Below, piece by piece: positions 25,394 to 34,165 of a DNA stretch of 64,000 bases (the first letter of the stretch is position 1; every line of letters starts with the position of its first letter). The notes below the pieces were generated by a model. The model worked only from the letters and a program-made list of their open reading frames with translations. It was not told the DNA's origin and did no database searches. Position numbers and translations under genes: made by a program. The stretch is from Stigmatella aurantiaca DW4/3-1 (GTDB lineage Bacteria > Myxococcota > Myxococcia > Myxococcales > Myxococcaceae): assembly GCF_000165485.1 (NCBI RefSeq), contig NC_014623.1, positions 3,119,501 to 3,183,500 of the forward strand, in the 5' to 3' direction.

Positions 25394-28300
25394 ATGTCGA
25401 TCCCCATCACGAGCACTTCCGCCTATACGTACCAATACGAAGCGGACGTCTGGTTCTTTCTGCTCCACAAAGAAGAGCCTGCGCTGGCGCTGGTGAATGA
25501 GCCGCGAGGGGGCGAGGATGCGGAAGCCACGTTTCCGGCCAAATCCTGGAAGGTGGAAATCCAGAGCAAGAGCGAGCGAGGTGACCTGGACCTTCCCCTC
25601 CTGTTGGAGTGGCTGTGGAAATTCCCCGACAGAGAGGCTTCCAATTCGCTCCTCGAACGGTTGCTCTCCAATCCGCAGAGCAGCGCGCTAGTCGTCGCGG
25701 GCGGGCGGTGCACCGATTCCATTCGGCGACTGGTCTCCGACGGCACGAATACGGTGGGCGAGCGTGAGCGCGGGCTCGAACGAGCGGAAGCGAATGAGTT
25801 TCTGCAGAAGGTCTTGGACGTCACCGGACTGCCGGCAGGAACCGAGCTGGAGAAGAAACGCCTCGCGCATCGTTCGGCCCTGCTCCTGAACATCAACGAC
25901 GTTTTTCGGCTCACCCGGCGCATCCACATCCTCGAGGGAGTGACGCGCGAGCGTATCCAGGCTGAATGCCAACGGTTGCTCGTCCTGTACCACGTGCCAG
26001 CTAGCCAGGCCGACCATGTGTTCCGGCGGATGGTGGACTACGTCCGCGAGAAAGTCCCCGACCGCGATGACGTGGCCCCTGGGCTCCGGAAGATTCTGTC
26101 TGAAAGCTCAGGGTTGCGTGTCTTCAAAGAAGAGGCGGAGCACATTGAGCGGCCGGAAGAGAGGACGCTGCTCGACAGGCTAAGGGACAAGCGCGTTCTT
26201 CTGCTCACCGGCCCAAGTCGATGCGGAAAGACCTTCCTTGCCAAATGGCTCGCCCAAGCTCAGCAGAATCAGGGGTTCGAAGTCCGGCGAGGAGAGCCTC
26301 AGGAGGCCTCCCGTTTTCTTCTTTTGGCGGGTGAATATGACCGCCTGTTCATCATCGAAGGTGCATTCGAGCAGGCGGCCAAGTCGGGAACCGTCCATCA
26401 AACATGGGAAGCAGTGGAGCAGGTGATCCGCGAACTGCCGGAGCACTGCCTGCTTATTGTCACAGCGTCGAAGGAGTCGCTGCGCGACTTGCTGGACGCA
26501 GACGGTATTCCGACTCCGATGGAGGGGTTCCCCTGGGTAGATCTCACGGTTCGGGATCCCGCGCTCGCGGTTCGGATTTGGCAGCAGCACGCGGATCTCG
26601 CCGGGCTTTCAGAAGTGGATCGCGAGAGGTACTCCGAACACCTGCGCGCTCTCGCTCCTGACTTCCTCGTGCAGCCGGGGCAATTGTGGCACCTTGCCCG
26701 CAACTTTCCCAAAGGCGAGACACGCCTGGATGCCTTGGACAGCGTCGCGCGTGTCAATGCTATCGCGCTGGCGACCGAGGTTCGTCCTGTGCTGCCGATG
26801 GCCCGGCTCGTGCGTGCGCTCGGCATCAGTACGACCGCGATGCGGCCAATCCATCTGGATGACCTAGCCTTTCTCATGACGGCTCGAGAAGATCGGCCGG
26901 GGCTCGACAAGTCGAGTGTCGGCGGGCTCGTGTCGGGCGAGAGTGCGCCCCCCTTTCCAGTCTATTCGCCTCCGCCGCGGTTGCCCGATCCGTATTCCGA
27001 TTTGCTCGACGATTTGGAGCGCAGAGGTTGGATCCGCCGCGACGGAGATCTGCTTCTCTTCGCACATCCGGACTACGAGGAAGCGGCCCGTATTCTGTTG
27101 GCGCGGTTGCCCGAGGGGCAACGGCGTGAACTATGGTCGATGCTGGAGCGGGCTACTGCGGGGCTCGGGGTGAACGCCGCGCCAACGGCGACGAGGGGGC
27201 TTGCGCGTCTATTCGAGAAATACACGTCGGAGGACGACCGGCAGCGGCTTCTTCGGATCGGGCTCGACGCGTTGCACTCAATTTTTCCTGCAGTCTCGGA
27301 CGAAGCTCTCCTGTTCCTGCTGGTGCAGCATTCGCGGTTGGACAAATCCGACCAGAAGATGGTCTGGAGCTGGCTTGCCAACGGCGGACGAAGTGACGCT
27401 TTGGTGTCATTTCATGGAGGACAGGCGTGGTTCTCGCCGCAAACGTCTTGGGACGAGCTGTTCCGCGACCATCTGCACGCGGGCGATACTCTCTCTCCCA
27501 CCGAGCTTAATACACCCGAGAAGGTGTGGAGGGCGCTCCAGGGTTCCACGACCCTTGCTGTGGTCGAGCACGGCCTGCGCTTCCCGGAGGTCTTCATCCG
27601 GGCGAAAGCCGCGAAGCGGTACATGTCACTCGCCTCACAGGAATCGGAGAAGGCGTGGCGCGCGATACTGGATGACCACCCGCTCGTGCTCGCCGCCGCA
27701 TTCAAGGGAGCGATTCGCAGTTGGCCGTCCTATTCCCCGGAGTTGCGGCAATTCTTCCTGGAGGGGCTCACGCGGGCGATTTCCGTCCCGACCGGCGCTG
27801 CGGCGCTCTCCGGGAAGATGTGGGGCTTCGATTCCGAATGCGAGTGGGGATCCGCCGAGGAACTGGGTGAGCGGTGGCGGCTATGGGGCGCGCTGCTGCC
27901 CACGTTTCTGGACGCCGCGCCGCCGCTTCGCTGGACGCTCCGCGAGGACACCCTCTACGGGTTGTTCTACGGCGCCCGGAAGTATCTGTCCCAGGAGATC
28001 CAGCGTGCCATCTGCTGGGCTTGGCTCCGTTGGGTGAAAAGAGGATTGCGGGACACTCTCCCCGAAGGGGACACGCTCGCGGTCGCTGACTTCCTGCTCA
28101 AGGTCGTTCCAACGGACTCGACTGAGCGTGCGTCGTTGCTCCCCGAGTTGTTGCAGCACGAGGACACCGGGTTCACGGTGATCAACGTCAGGGCATTCAT
28201 CGCACACTGGGACAACCTGTTGCCTGCCGAGCGTGATGCCGTGCTTACTCTGGTGACCGGGGCGAGGAGGGATCGGCAGTGGATCCGCGCGGTCGCCCTG

Positions 28301-29173
28301 ACGAGTCAGTTCGTGCCGCCCTCTCTGGTGGAGGCGATCTGCGGGCGGGCGGATGGGCTCGGCCTGTCGCCGGCAGAGTTGGAGAAGGTCGTTTCGCCGG
28401 AGCTCTTCGTGCGTTGCCTCGAGGTCTCTTTCGGGAGTCCGCACCCTCTGTGGTGGCTGGGAATGCAGGGCAGTATTCACCCGGCCTGGCGTGCTGCGGC
28501 TGTTCACGTCCGCTCCCTGCCAACGCACACGGCGTTCGAGAGCGCCTGGCGCGCCGCGTACTCCGTGGGAAACGAGGGGCCGGAGGCTCACCTGCAGCAG
28601 TGGCAGTCTCTGTGCGCCGGGACGAAACCAGAGGATCTGGAGTCGCTCTTCGAGGTGCTCATGGGCCTGACGGCAACCAGCAACGAGGATCTCCATGAGC
28701 ATTGGTCGGCGTTGTGGCACCGAGGGTCCCCGGAGCAGCAGGCCACCTGGAGTGAGCGACTCGCCGAAAAGGTGGAGGAACTGTGTCGATCCAGGAGCCT
28801 GCCGGAACTCTTTGAGGACAAATCTCTTTTCAGCATGGTGCTGTCTTGGGTCCAGCCCGACAATTCCTTTCTTGTATCGATGGTCAGAATTCAGAAATCC
28901 GTCGAAGGCTTCATCCAACTCGTCACGGAGTTCTATTCGTCTCCTGAAACAACGCCCCGCCTGATCTGGACTCACGACCTCGTACTGAATCGCCTGAAGC
29001 AGGTTGGCTCCGAAAATGACCTCCAGAAGCAGGTCAGCTCAGCCCGCCACGCCGCATTCAATCGACAGAGGAACTTGTTGCGCGTGGAGCGCGAGATCGA
29101 CGGGGAGGAGTGGACTTACCTTCACCGCGCGGGGGGACGGGCCTCGGATGAACCGAAAGGTTCGTCGGAATAG
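25394..29173 (+). CDS. STAND-type NTPase with Cap4/DUF4297-like nuclease domain, candidate anti-phage protein
   Basis: A 1259-aa protein of Avs-like architecture. Residues about 10-115 resemble the Cap4/DUF4297 nuclease domain: YTYQYEADVWFFLL at the start, Glu41-Asp42, and the strand VEIQSK with Gln57-x-Lys59, followed by the helix/strand pair ending SALVVAGG. A P-loop GPSRCGKT lies at 273-280 with a Walker B-like RLFIIEG near 320 and sensor strand CLLIVTAS. A winged-helix-like region follows (about 500-560, LDDLERRGWIRRDG), then about 650 residues of helical repeats that would serve as the sensor. In Avs systems the repeats recognise a phage protein and activate the nuclease. Codon use is less GC-rich than in the replication genes. 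Target and activity are inferred. Confidence 0.7.
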   Translation: MSIPITSTSAYTYQYEADVWFFLLHKEEPALALVNEPRGGEDAEATFPAKSWKVEIQSKSERGDLDLPLLLEWLWKFPDREASNSLLERLLSNPQSSALVVAGGRCTDSIRRLVSDGTNTVGERERGLERAEANEFLQKVLDVTGLPAGTELEKKRLAHRSALLLNINDVFRLTRRIHILEGVTRERIQAECQRLLVLYHVPASQADHVFRRMVDYVREKVPDRDDVAPGLRKILSESSGLRVFKEEAEHIERPEERTLLDRLRDKRVLLLTGPSRCGKTFLAKWLAQAQQNQGFEVRRGEPQEASRFLLLAGEYDRLFIIEGAFEQAAKSGTVHQTWEAVEQVIRELPEHCLLIVTASKESLRDLLDADGIPTPMEGFPWVDLTVRDPALAVRIWQQHADLAGLSEVDRERYSEHLRALAPDFLVQPGQLWHLARNFPKGETRLDALDSVARVNAIALATEVRPVLPMARLVRALGISTTAMRPIHLDDLAFLMTAREDRPGLDKSSVGGLVSGESAPPFPVYSPPPRLPDPYSDLLDDLERRGWIRRDGDLLLFAHPDYEEAARILLARLPEGQRRELWSMLERATAGLGVNAAPTATRGLARLFEKYTSEDDRQRLLRIGLDALHSIFPAVSDEALLFLLVQHSRLDKSDQKMVWSWLANGGRSDALVSFHGGQAWFSPQTSWDELFRDHLHAGDTLSPTELNTPEKVWRALQGSTTLAVVEHGLRFPEVFIRAKAAKRYMSLASQESEKAWRAILDDHPLVLAAAFKGAIRSWPSYSPELRQFFLEGLTRAISVPTGAAALSGKMWGFDSECEWGSAEELGERWRLWGALLPTFLDAAPPLRWTLREDTLYGLFYGARKYLSQEIQRAICWAWLRWVKRGLRDTLPEGDTLAVADFLLKVVPTDSTERASLLPELLQHEDTGFTVINVRAFIAHWDNLLPAERDAVLTLVTGARRDRQWIRAVALTSQFVPPSLVEAICGRADGLGLSPAELEKVVSPELFVRCLEVSFGSPHPLWWLGMQGSIHPAWRAAAVHVRSLPTHTAFESAWRAAYSVGNEGPEAHLQQWQSLCAGTKPEDLESLFEVLMGLTATSNEDLHEHWSALWHRGSPEQQATWSERLAEKVEELCRSRSLPELFEDKSLFSMVLSWVQPDNSFLVSMVRIQKSVEGFIQLVTEFYSSPETTPRLIWTHDLVLNRLKQVGSENDLQKQVSSARHAAFNRQRNLLRVEREIDGEEWTYLHRAGGRASDEPKGSSE

Positions 29174-29598
29174 GGCCAGAATGCACAGCGTGCGTCCCGG
29201 GTGAAGCACTCCCTCGGCGGCGGTGGGGTAGGTGCTTGAACACATATTCAAATCCGGCCGGAGGAGGCTGTTCTCCCTGAAGGGCCTGGCAGCTCCGCAA
29301 TGCGGCAGGGGTGCTCTTCGGAGTCGTGGCTTTCTCGGGCTCTCTGGTGAGGCTCTGGACGGGTGGGTCGGCCGCCTCGCGAGAAGGGCGAGTGCCCCTG
29401 TGAAGCAGCGGCGGAGGCGGTTGGATCAGAGGCCTCCAAAAGCGCCCTCACTTTGAGTGTGGGTTTGGAGAGCCCCTGCTGGCCTTGCGTCACCCCCTCG
29501 GGAACCAGCAAAGCAGGTAAGAGACGAAACCAAAAAACAGAGAGAGACGCCTTCTCAGAAACCTCAGAGCGGAAAGAGCGGGTCTCCAGGGGAATGTT

Positions 29599-29636
29599 GT
29601 TAACCGCCTCCCCAGAAGTTAACAGCACTTGTTAAC
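29599..29636. repeat. cluster of three GTTAAC palindromes
   Basis: GTTAAC at 29599, 29618 and 29631; the first and third continue as GTTAACCGC. Such AT-containing palindromes are rare in this GC-rich window. Confidence 0.6.
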
Positions 29637-29800
29637 CGCTCTCGGCCTGTCTCTCCCCAGAACGGGTGAAAGAGCGGTCCGGAGAGCCCAGTCGGCGGTG
29701 GAGGAGAGGGGGCATCTCGCTCTGCGGGGTGGAGAGCCGAGAGGGCTCTCGTCAGCACCGCGCGCCAGAATCCCTTGGGATTCAGCGGCTTAAGCACGAA

Positions 29801-29825
29801 GGCCCCGCGATATCATCGCGAGGCC
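29801..29825. terminator. hairpin, first of a pair
   Basis: GGCC/CGCGAT, loop ATC, ATCGCG/GGCC with one bulged base per side. It is immediately before a second, stronger hairpin. Confidence 0.5.
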
Positions 29826-29838
29826 CTTGTTAAACAAA

Positions 29839-29866
29839 AAGGGCCCTACCGGTTGGTAGGGCCCTT
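29839..29866. terminator. strong bidirectional hairpin
   Basis: AAGGGCCCTACC, loop GGTT, GGTAGGGCCCTT: a perfect 12-bp stem with A-rich flank on the left. It is the best rho-independent-like structure in the window and could work in both directions. Confidence 0.75.
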
Positions 29867-30499
29867 CAAGTAGCTCCCCGAATGAAGCCCTGCGCGAACC
29901 CGTTCTCGGCATTTCTCTGAGAGGACTCAAACTCTCTGAGGGCCGAAAACCGAGTGATATCCAGCGTTTTCAAAGAGGAGGCTGGGCGAGCCCTTCAATC
30001 GGGGTCCGAATGAATGTCCGCAAACTACACGGTGGGTGACCTCCCGTCCATGCTCCTGATCCTCGCGGCGCCCCGCTTCACAAGGAGTGCGTGGCGGCGG
30101 TGGGCGTGGGCTCGCGGGCGACGCGCAGAGGTGGGTGAAAGTCGCATGCTTCGAGGCGCGCGCCCTGGGATGCGCGAGGACATTGGCCTGGATCTCCCGT
30201 GGTCAATCGCGGCCCGCCCGGCAGCGGTCCACGGCCTGCGAGGGCAGGCCTTCGTAGGCGGTGCCGAGCCAATCCTCGCGCAGCAGCAGGCTGGTACGCC
30301 CCGCTGCCGCCCCCGGTGCTCCACCTCTCCATTCGCCGCTACAGGCGCTCGATGGCCGGTCCCCTACGCGTCGCGCTCACTCGCCTTGCCGCACTGTCGA
30401 ACGTGTCCTTGACGCCCGCATGACTCGGCGCCCGAATCTTGGGTAGGCACAGGGGAGACCTCGGTACTTGTCTCCCCTGTTGGCCCTACCGGAGCTCCA

Positions 30500-31390
30500 T
30501 CAAGAGCGGTGCTTTCCCAGGGGGTCCCGGATGCTCTCCATCATCTCCCTCATGGCGCGCATGCCGCCGGGGTCCCGGATGCTCTCCATCATCTCCTTCG
30601 CGGCGCGCATCCCTCCCGGATCCCGGATGCTCTCCATCATCTCCTTCGCGGCGCGCATGCCGCCGGGGTCCCGGATGCTCTCCATCATCTCCTTCGCGGC
30701 GCGCATGCCGCCGGGGTCCCGGATGCTCTCCATCATCTCCTTCGCGGCGCGCATGCCGCCGGGGTCCCGGATGCTCTCCATCATCTCCTTCGCGGCGCGC
30801 ATGCCGCCGGGGTCCCGGATGCTCTCCATCATCTCCTTCGCGGCGCGCATGCCGCCGGGGTCCCGGATGCTCTCCATCATCTCCTTCGCGGCGCGCATCC
30901 CTCCCGGATCCCGGATGCTCTCCATCATCTCCTTCATGGCCCGCATGCCACCTGGGTCCTGGAAGCGCTCCATCAGCTCCCTCGTGGCTCGCAGGCCGCC
31001 CGGGTCCCGGAAGCTCTCCGTCAACTCCCTCTCGGCGCGGATGGCCTCCGAAAGCCAGGTCACCCCGGCCTCCGGACTGATGGGCGCTTCCGACATCAAC
31101 GTGGGCGCCGCCGCTGAAGGTTCCTGACCTGCGGTGCCTGCGGTTTCCAACTTCTCGCTGGCCGCGGCTCCCAGGGACGGCTGCTGTCCCTCAACGTCCA
31201 CAGCCTCTGGCTTCCGGGCGACGTAGGCGAGTGGTACTTCGCCACGGCGATGAGTAGCAGCTCCTGCTCCAGGTGCAGCGTCTGCTGCCTCCAGGTTGAG
31301 CTTCGCTGTCGTGAAACGCTCGCCCGTTCGCTTCATACGAGCACGCACGCGGGCCTTGAACTTCTTCTCGTCAGTCATCGCAGACTCCAT
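30500..31390 (-). CDS. 16-residue tandem repeat protein
   Basis: A 296-aa protein. Residues about 6-35 (FKARVRARMKRTGERFTTAKLNL) resemble the short RVRxRM/TGExxxTA helical motif found in small bacterial proteins. A low-complexity Ala/Glu/Pro linker follows. From about residue 118 the protein is a tandem array of a 16-residue unit, consensus AAKEMMESIRDPGGMR. It has seven near-identical copies flanked by diverged copies (AMKE, ATRE, AERE, and AMRE at the C-terminus). Each unit would form a helix capped by a DPGG turn, giving a rod or solenoid. The low divergence between central copies implies recent expansion. Function unknown. Confidence 0.75.
   Translation of the reverse strand: MESAMTDEKKFKARVRARMKRTGERFTTAKLNLEAADAAPGAGAATHRRGEVPLAYVARKPEAVDVEGQQPSLGAAASEKLETAGTAGQEPSAAAPTLMSEAPISPEAGVTWLSEAIRAERELTESFRDPGGLRATRELMERFQDPGGMRAMKEMMESIRDPGGMRAAKEMMESIRDPGGMRAAKEMMESIRDPGGMRAAKEMMESIRDPGGMRAAKEMMESIRDPGGMRAAKEMMESIRDPGGMRAAKEMMESIRDPGGMRAAKEMMESIRDPGGMRAMREMMESIRDPLGKHRS
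30516..31035 (-). repeat. 48-bp coding tandem repeat array
   Basis: A 48-bp unit repeated about eleven times inside the gene above, the central seven almost identical and the edges diverged. The unit is a multiple of three, so the reading frame is kept and all strands stay open. It is not CRISPR-like: there are no unique spacers. Confidence 0.9.
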
Positions 31391-31746
31391 GCCAACGCGG
31401 TCTCATCCCCCACCTGAGCCTGTTGGCTAGGAATCGCGACAACCGCCCGAGGTCTGGTGGCCCCTTTACCTCGCTCTCAGGTCCCGTGGGGGGAGACCAG
31501 TGCGGGTCAGGCGGTAGGCGACCGCCCGAAGCGAACGTAGTGCGGACGATGGAGGGACGCAACAATCCTCCTCGGGTGGTGTCGAGCCACCTGCGCCAGG
31601 CTGCCAGCGGCCCAGCGCAGTTGTTGCTGCGGTGGCTGCCTCGGGCGTATGTCCACCACGTTCTCCGCTGACGCCTACCTCCGTTGGGTGATTGCCTCGC
31701 CCGCGCGCCCGACGCCTACTGCTGTCGGAAGAGGCCGTCCATCCGG
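31391..31746. other. intergenic region leading into dispersed repeat copy 1
   Basis: 356 bp with no supported gene. The last 95 bp belong to the dispersed repeat and carry the start region of the small paralogous gene. Confidence 0.4.
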
Positions 31747-31977
31747 ATGAGGCTGACGCAGGATGTCGAGCAGGATGCCGACGGCCGGCGGGAGCTGACG
31801 GTGGAGGTCTTCGTCCACGAGCGGCGGGGCGGCGTCGCTGAGCTCCAGCCTGCGGGCGCTGAGTGGCGCGTGCGATGGCTGCGTGGGACGGCGGACCTCA
31901 ACCGCCAGGGCAGCGGCACGGCCATGGTGCGGGTGACGGCGCCGGGGCTGTACCGCGTGCGGAGCGTCGCGAGTGCC
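31651..31977 (+). repeat. dispersed ~300-bp repeat, copy 1
   Basis: It includes about 95 bp upstream (TTGGGTGATTGCC, ACGCCTACTGCTG) and the first 77 codons of the small paralogous gene. It recurs at 36086-36413 and 38724-39030 in the same orientation. Confidence 0.8.
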
Positions 31978-32223
31978 TTGCGTGCCAGCTCTGCCCCGCG
32001 TCCACGGCCGCCGCGGGTTGCATGGGGCCAGCCGAGCCTGGCTGCCGGGGCCTCGCTCGGTCTGGTACTGCCGCCGCTACGTCCACCGGATGAGGCACCC
32101 TGGTGTGGAGTGGGGGCAGGGCCCGCGCCCGAACTTGGCTTCCAGGCGAGGCCCGTGAGCGTTCCGAGGATGAATAAATCTCAGCGGCTCTTGGTCAGAT
32201 GGAGAGCTGGCAAGCAGGCGTAG
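31747..32223 (+). CDS. small repeat-borne protein, copy 1 (long form)
   Basis: A 158-aa frame whose first 77 residues form a conserved unit (MRLTQDVEQDADGRRELTV, GGVAELQPAGAEWRVRWLRG, ADLNRQGSGTAMVRV). The unit is shared with copies near 36181 and 38794. The pattern of short strands suggests a small beta domain. After SVAS the three copies diverge completely, so the C-terminal 80 Pro/Arg-rich residues may be fortuitous. No family recognised. The copies lie between defence-like cassettes. Confidence 0.5.
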   Translation: MRLTQDVEQDADGRRELTVEVFVHERRGGVAELQPAGAEWRVRWLRGTADLNRQGSGTAMVRVTAPGLYRVRSVASALRASSAPRPRPPRVAWGQPSLAAGASLGLVLPPLRPPDEAPWCGVGAGPAPELGFQARPVSVPRMNKSQRLLVRWRAGKQA

Positions 32224-32355
32224 TGACGCAGCCCTTCCTGGACTTGGAGCTAGTCCCGGGGCTCCGGCAGCGCTTGTGAGCGAGTCGTGCGACGCTTCCA
32301 GGGGCTTGTTCCCAGAGATGGTCGCGCCGCTCAAACGAACTGGTCGGGGGAGTTC

Positions 32356-33891
32356 ATGCTTACCGTTGCCGTACGCAAGGGGGGCGGGCAGATCCAGGTG
32401 GTGGATGCGCTAAGCCTCAAGGGACAACCCGAGGGCGCGGCGTTCTGTCCGAGCGAGGACTGCGGTCAACCCCTGGAGCCGGTCTCCGCATTCACGCGCG
32501 TCGGCAGCATCCCGGTACGCGCCTTCTTCCGGCACCAGCGAGGAACTGCCAAGCAGCGCCCCTGTTGGGGCGCGAAGGGTGAGGGAGGTCTGCACTTTGC
32601 CGCGAAGCTCCACCTCCGCACGCAGCTCCAGGAGCTGTGCGAGAAGGGTGGGGCGCTCGTCGTGGAGCAGCCGTGCCTGCGATGCGCGGCAGGCCTATCG
32701 CACGAGGCCGTGCTCACCGAACCGAGCGATGCCATCCGCATTGAGCACTGGCTGGACCCTCGACGTACCCTGAAGCCGGATGTGGTCCTACTGCGTGCCG
32801 GCGTTCCGCTCCTGTCGTTCGAAGTCCGGGCTGCTCACCCTTGCTCACCGAGGAAGATTGGTGCCCTCACGTTGGCTGGGGCGCAGATGGTGGAGGTGGA
32901 TGCCTGGGCGCTGCTGGGTACGGAGACCGCGCCAACGTGGCGCTTCTCCTCGCCCCTACCGTTGAAGCAGGCGGTACTACCTGTGAGCCGGCGGCTTTGT
33001 GAGGGCTGCCAGGCGGCGCAGGACGATGAAGCTGCCTGCGAGAGGCAGGCTGAGGAGCGGAGGCAGCGCGCCCGCGAAGCGGAAGAACAGCTTCGGGCGC
33101 AGCATGCCCGCGAATGGAACGAGCAGCGTGCTCGCGAGGCCGAGGCTCAGCGCGCTCGTGAGGCCGATGCTCAGCGCGCTCGTGAGGCCGCGGCTCAGCG
33201 CGTTCGGAAACAGGAGGAGGTTCACGACCTGTCTGCGCGGAACGCCGTGACGAGTTCAAGGTCCGCCGGGAGCGTGAGGATGATCGCCCCACGGCCGCCC
33301 TCGCGTCCTGTGAGAATCTCCCCCACGGTTGAGACTCTTGCCCACTGCATCGTCGACGTGTGTCGGCCCGACGGGGTACGAGATGAAGTCGAGCTTGTCC
33401 TCGAACGTGAGACGGGCGCGTACCTGCGGGCGCAGTTGGTGGAATGCGACGCTCCAAAGCTGCGGGGAGGGCAACTGGGGGTTCGGTACGAGCGCCAACT
33501 TCTTGGTGAATGGGCTGGGCGCACTACGAAGGAGCATGACCTGCTCCTCAAAAAGGCGCGGGCTGCGGCCCGCGCTGCGTACGGGGCCGTGCGGGACTCA
33601 GGATGCGTCGTAGACACTTATGGTGGCTTTCGGCTTGGGGTCTCCAACGTGAGGCTGTGGCCGGATCCGAATTACTGGTGGGAGCCGCAGTCACAGCGTT
33701 GGGTTGGCGTGCAGTTGCGCGAGCTTCTCGCACGTGATTTCAAGATTTCGGAGAGCGCAGTCGAATCAAGGCTGCCCTCGGAGCATTTCCGTCGAGTGCT
33801 GGTCCGCCTCAGCATGCGCAAGAAGGACCTCGTCGCCTATGAAGCGCTCGGCACTGCTAAATTCGCAGAATGGCTGGGCGAAAAGGCGTAG
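32356..33891 (+). CDS. CoiA-like nuclease-fold protein with coiled coil
   Basis: A 511-aa protein; ATG 32356 has GGGGGAG close upstream (a GTG at 32287 is the alternative). The N-terminal region has a zinc-type pair (FCPSEDCGQPL), FFRHQRG and HLRTQLQEL, then the nuclease-like core LKPDVVLLRAGVPLLSFEVR, as in CoiA-type proteins with a PD-(D/E)XK fold. The lysine of the ExK position appears as Arg. A charged coiled coil with repeats of 'QRAREAxA' (about 240-305) follows, and then a C-terminal domain of about 180 residues that I do not recognise. It may be a DNA-processing defence protein. Confidence 0.5.
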   Translation: MLTVAVRKGGGQIQVVDALSLKGQPEGAAFCPSEDCGQPLEPVSAFTRVGSIPVRAFFRHQRGTAKQRPCWGAKGEGGLHFAAKLHLRTQLQELCEKGGALVVEQPCLRCAAGLSHEAVLTEPSDAIRIEHWLDPRRTLKPDVVLLRAGVPLLSFEVRAAHPCSPRKIGALTLAGAQMVEVDAWALLGTETAPTWRFSSPLPLKQAVLPVSRRLCEGCQAAQDDEAACERQAEERRQRAREAEEQLRAQHAREWNEQRAREAEAQRAREADAQRAREAAAQRVRKQEEVHDLSARNAVTSSRSAGSVRMIAPRPPSRPVRISPTVETLAHCIVDVCRPDGVRDEVELVLERETGAYLRAQLVECDAPKLRGGQLGVRYERQLLGEWAGRTTKEHDLLLKKARAAARAAYGAVRDSGCVVDTYGGFRLGVSNVRLWPDPNYWWEPQSQRWVGVQLRELLARDFKISESAVESRLPSEHFRRVLVRLSMRKKDLVAYEALGTAKFAEWLGEKA

Positions 33892-34165
33892 CCGAGTGGA
33901 TGTGTCCTGTCGTTGCAGCTTGTCACTCCCTTCGGCATGGGGCATGGCTTGTTGGGCAGCTCGGCTGTTGCCTCGGAATTCTGCCTCCGTCCCCGCTTGC
34001 GACGGGACTTCTTTGTTCCTCCGTGTCGCGCTCACTGGTTCTTGATGCAACGACAGCACTCTGGGGAAGACACCGACGTTCACTTCGGTTTCCTCGCCTT
34101 AGCCCGCTCCTCCGACGCCGCTATGCTGTGAGTTTATGGGCTCGGCCAGGAGACCCTATGTCAGG

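Larger units (their letters stand above)
29174..30499. other. long non-coding region
   Basis: 1326 bp with no supportable gene. It contains three GTTAAC sites in 38 bp (29599-29636), two strong hairpins (29801-29866) and overlapping CTCTGAG/TCGGC inverted repeats at about 29905-29955 that could fold as a structured RNA. The part after 30030 has open frames on both strands with no protein-like content; it may be decayed coding DNA. Confidence 0.5.

Noticed and set aside
29230-29270. TTCAAATCC resembling a tRNA T-loop
   Set aside because: No complementary T-stem and no acceptor or anticodon arm could be drawn.
30014-30412. Possible gene in the 1.3-kb gap
   Set aside because: Open frames on both strands, no ribosome site, no protein-like pattern.
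30516-31035. Regular repeats that could be taken for a CRISPR array
   Set aside because: Units are contiguous 48-bp coding repeats with no unique spacers and the frame is kept.
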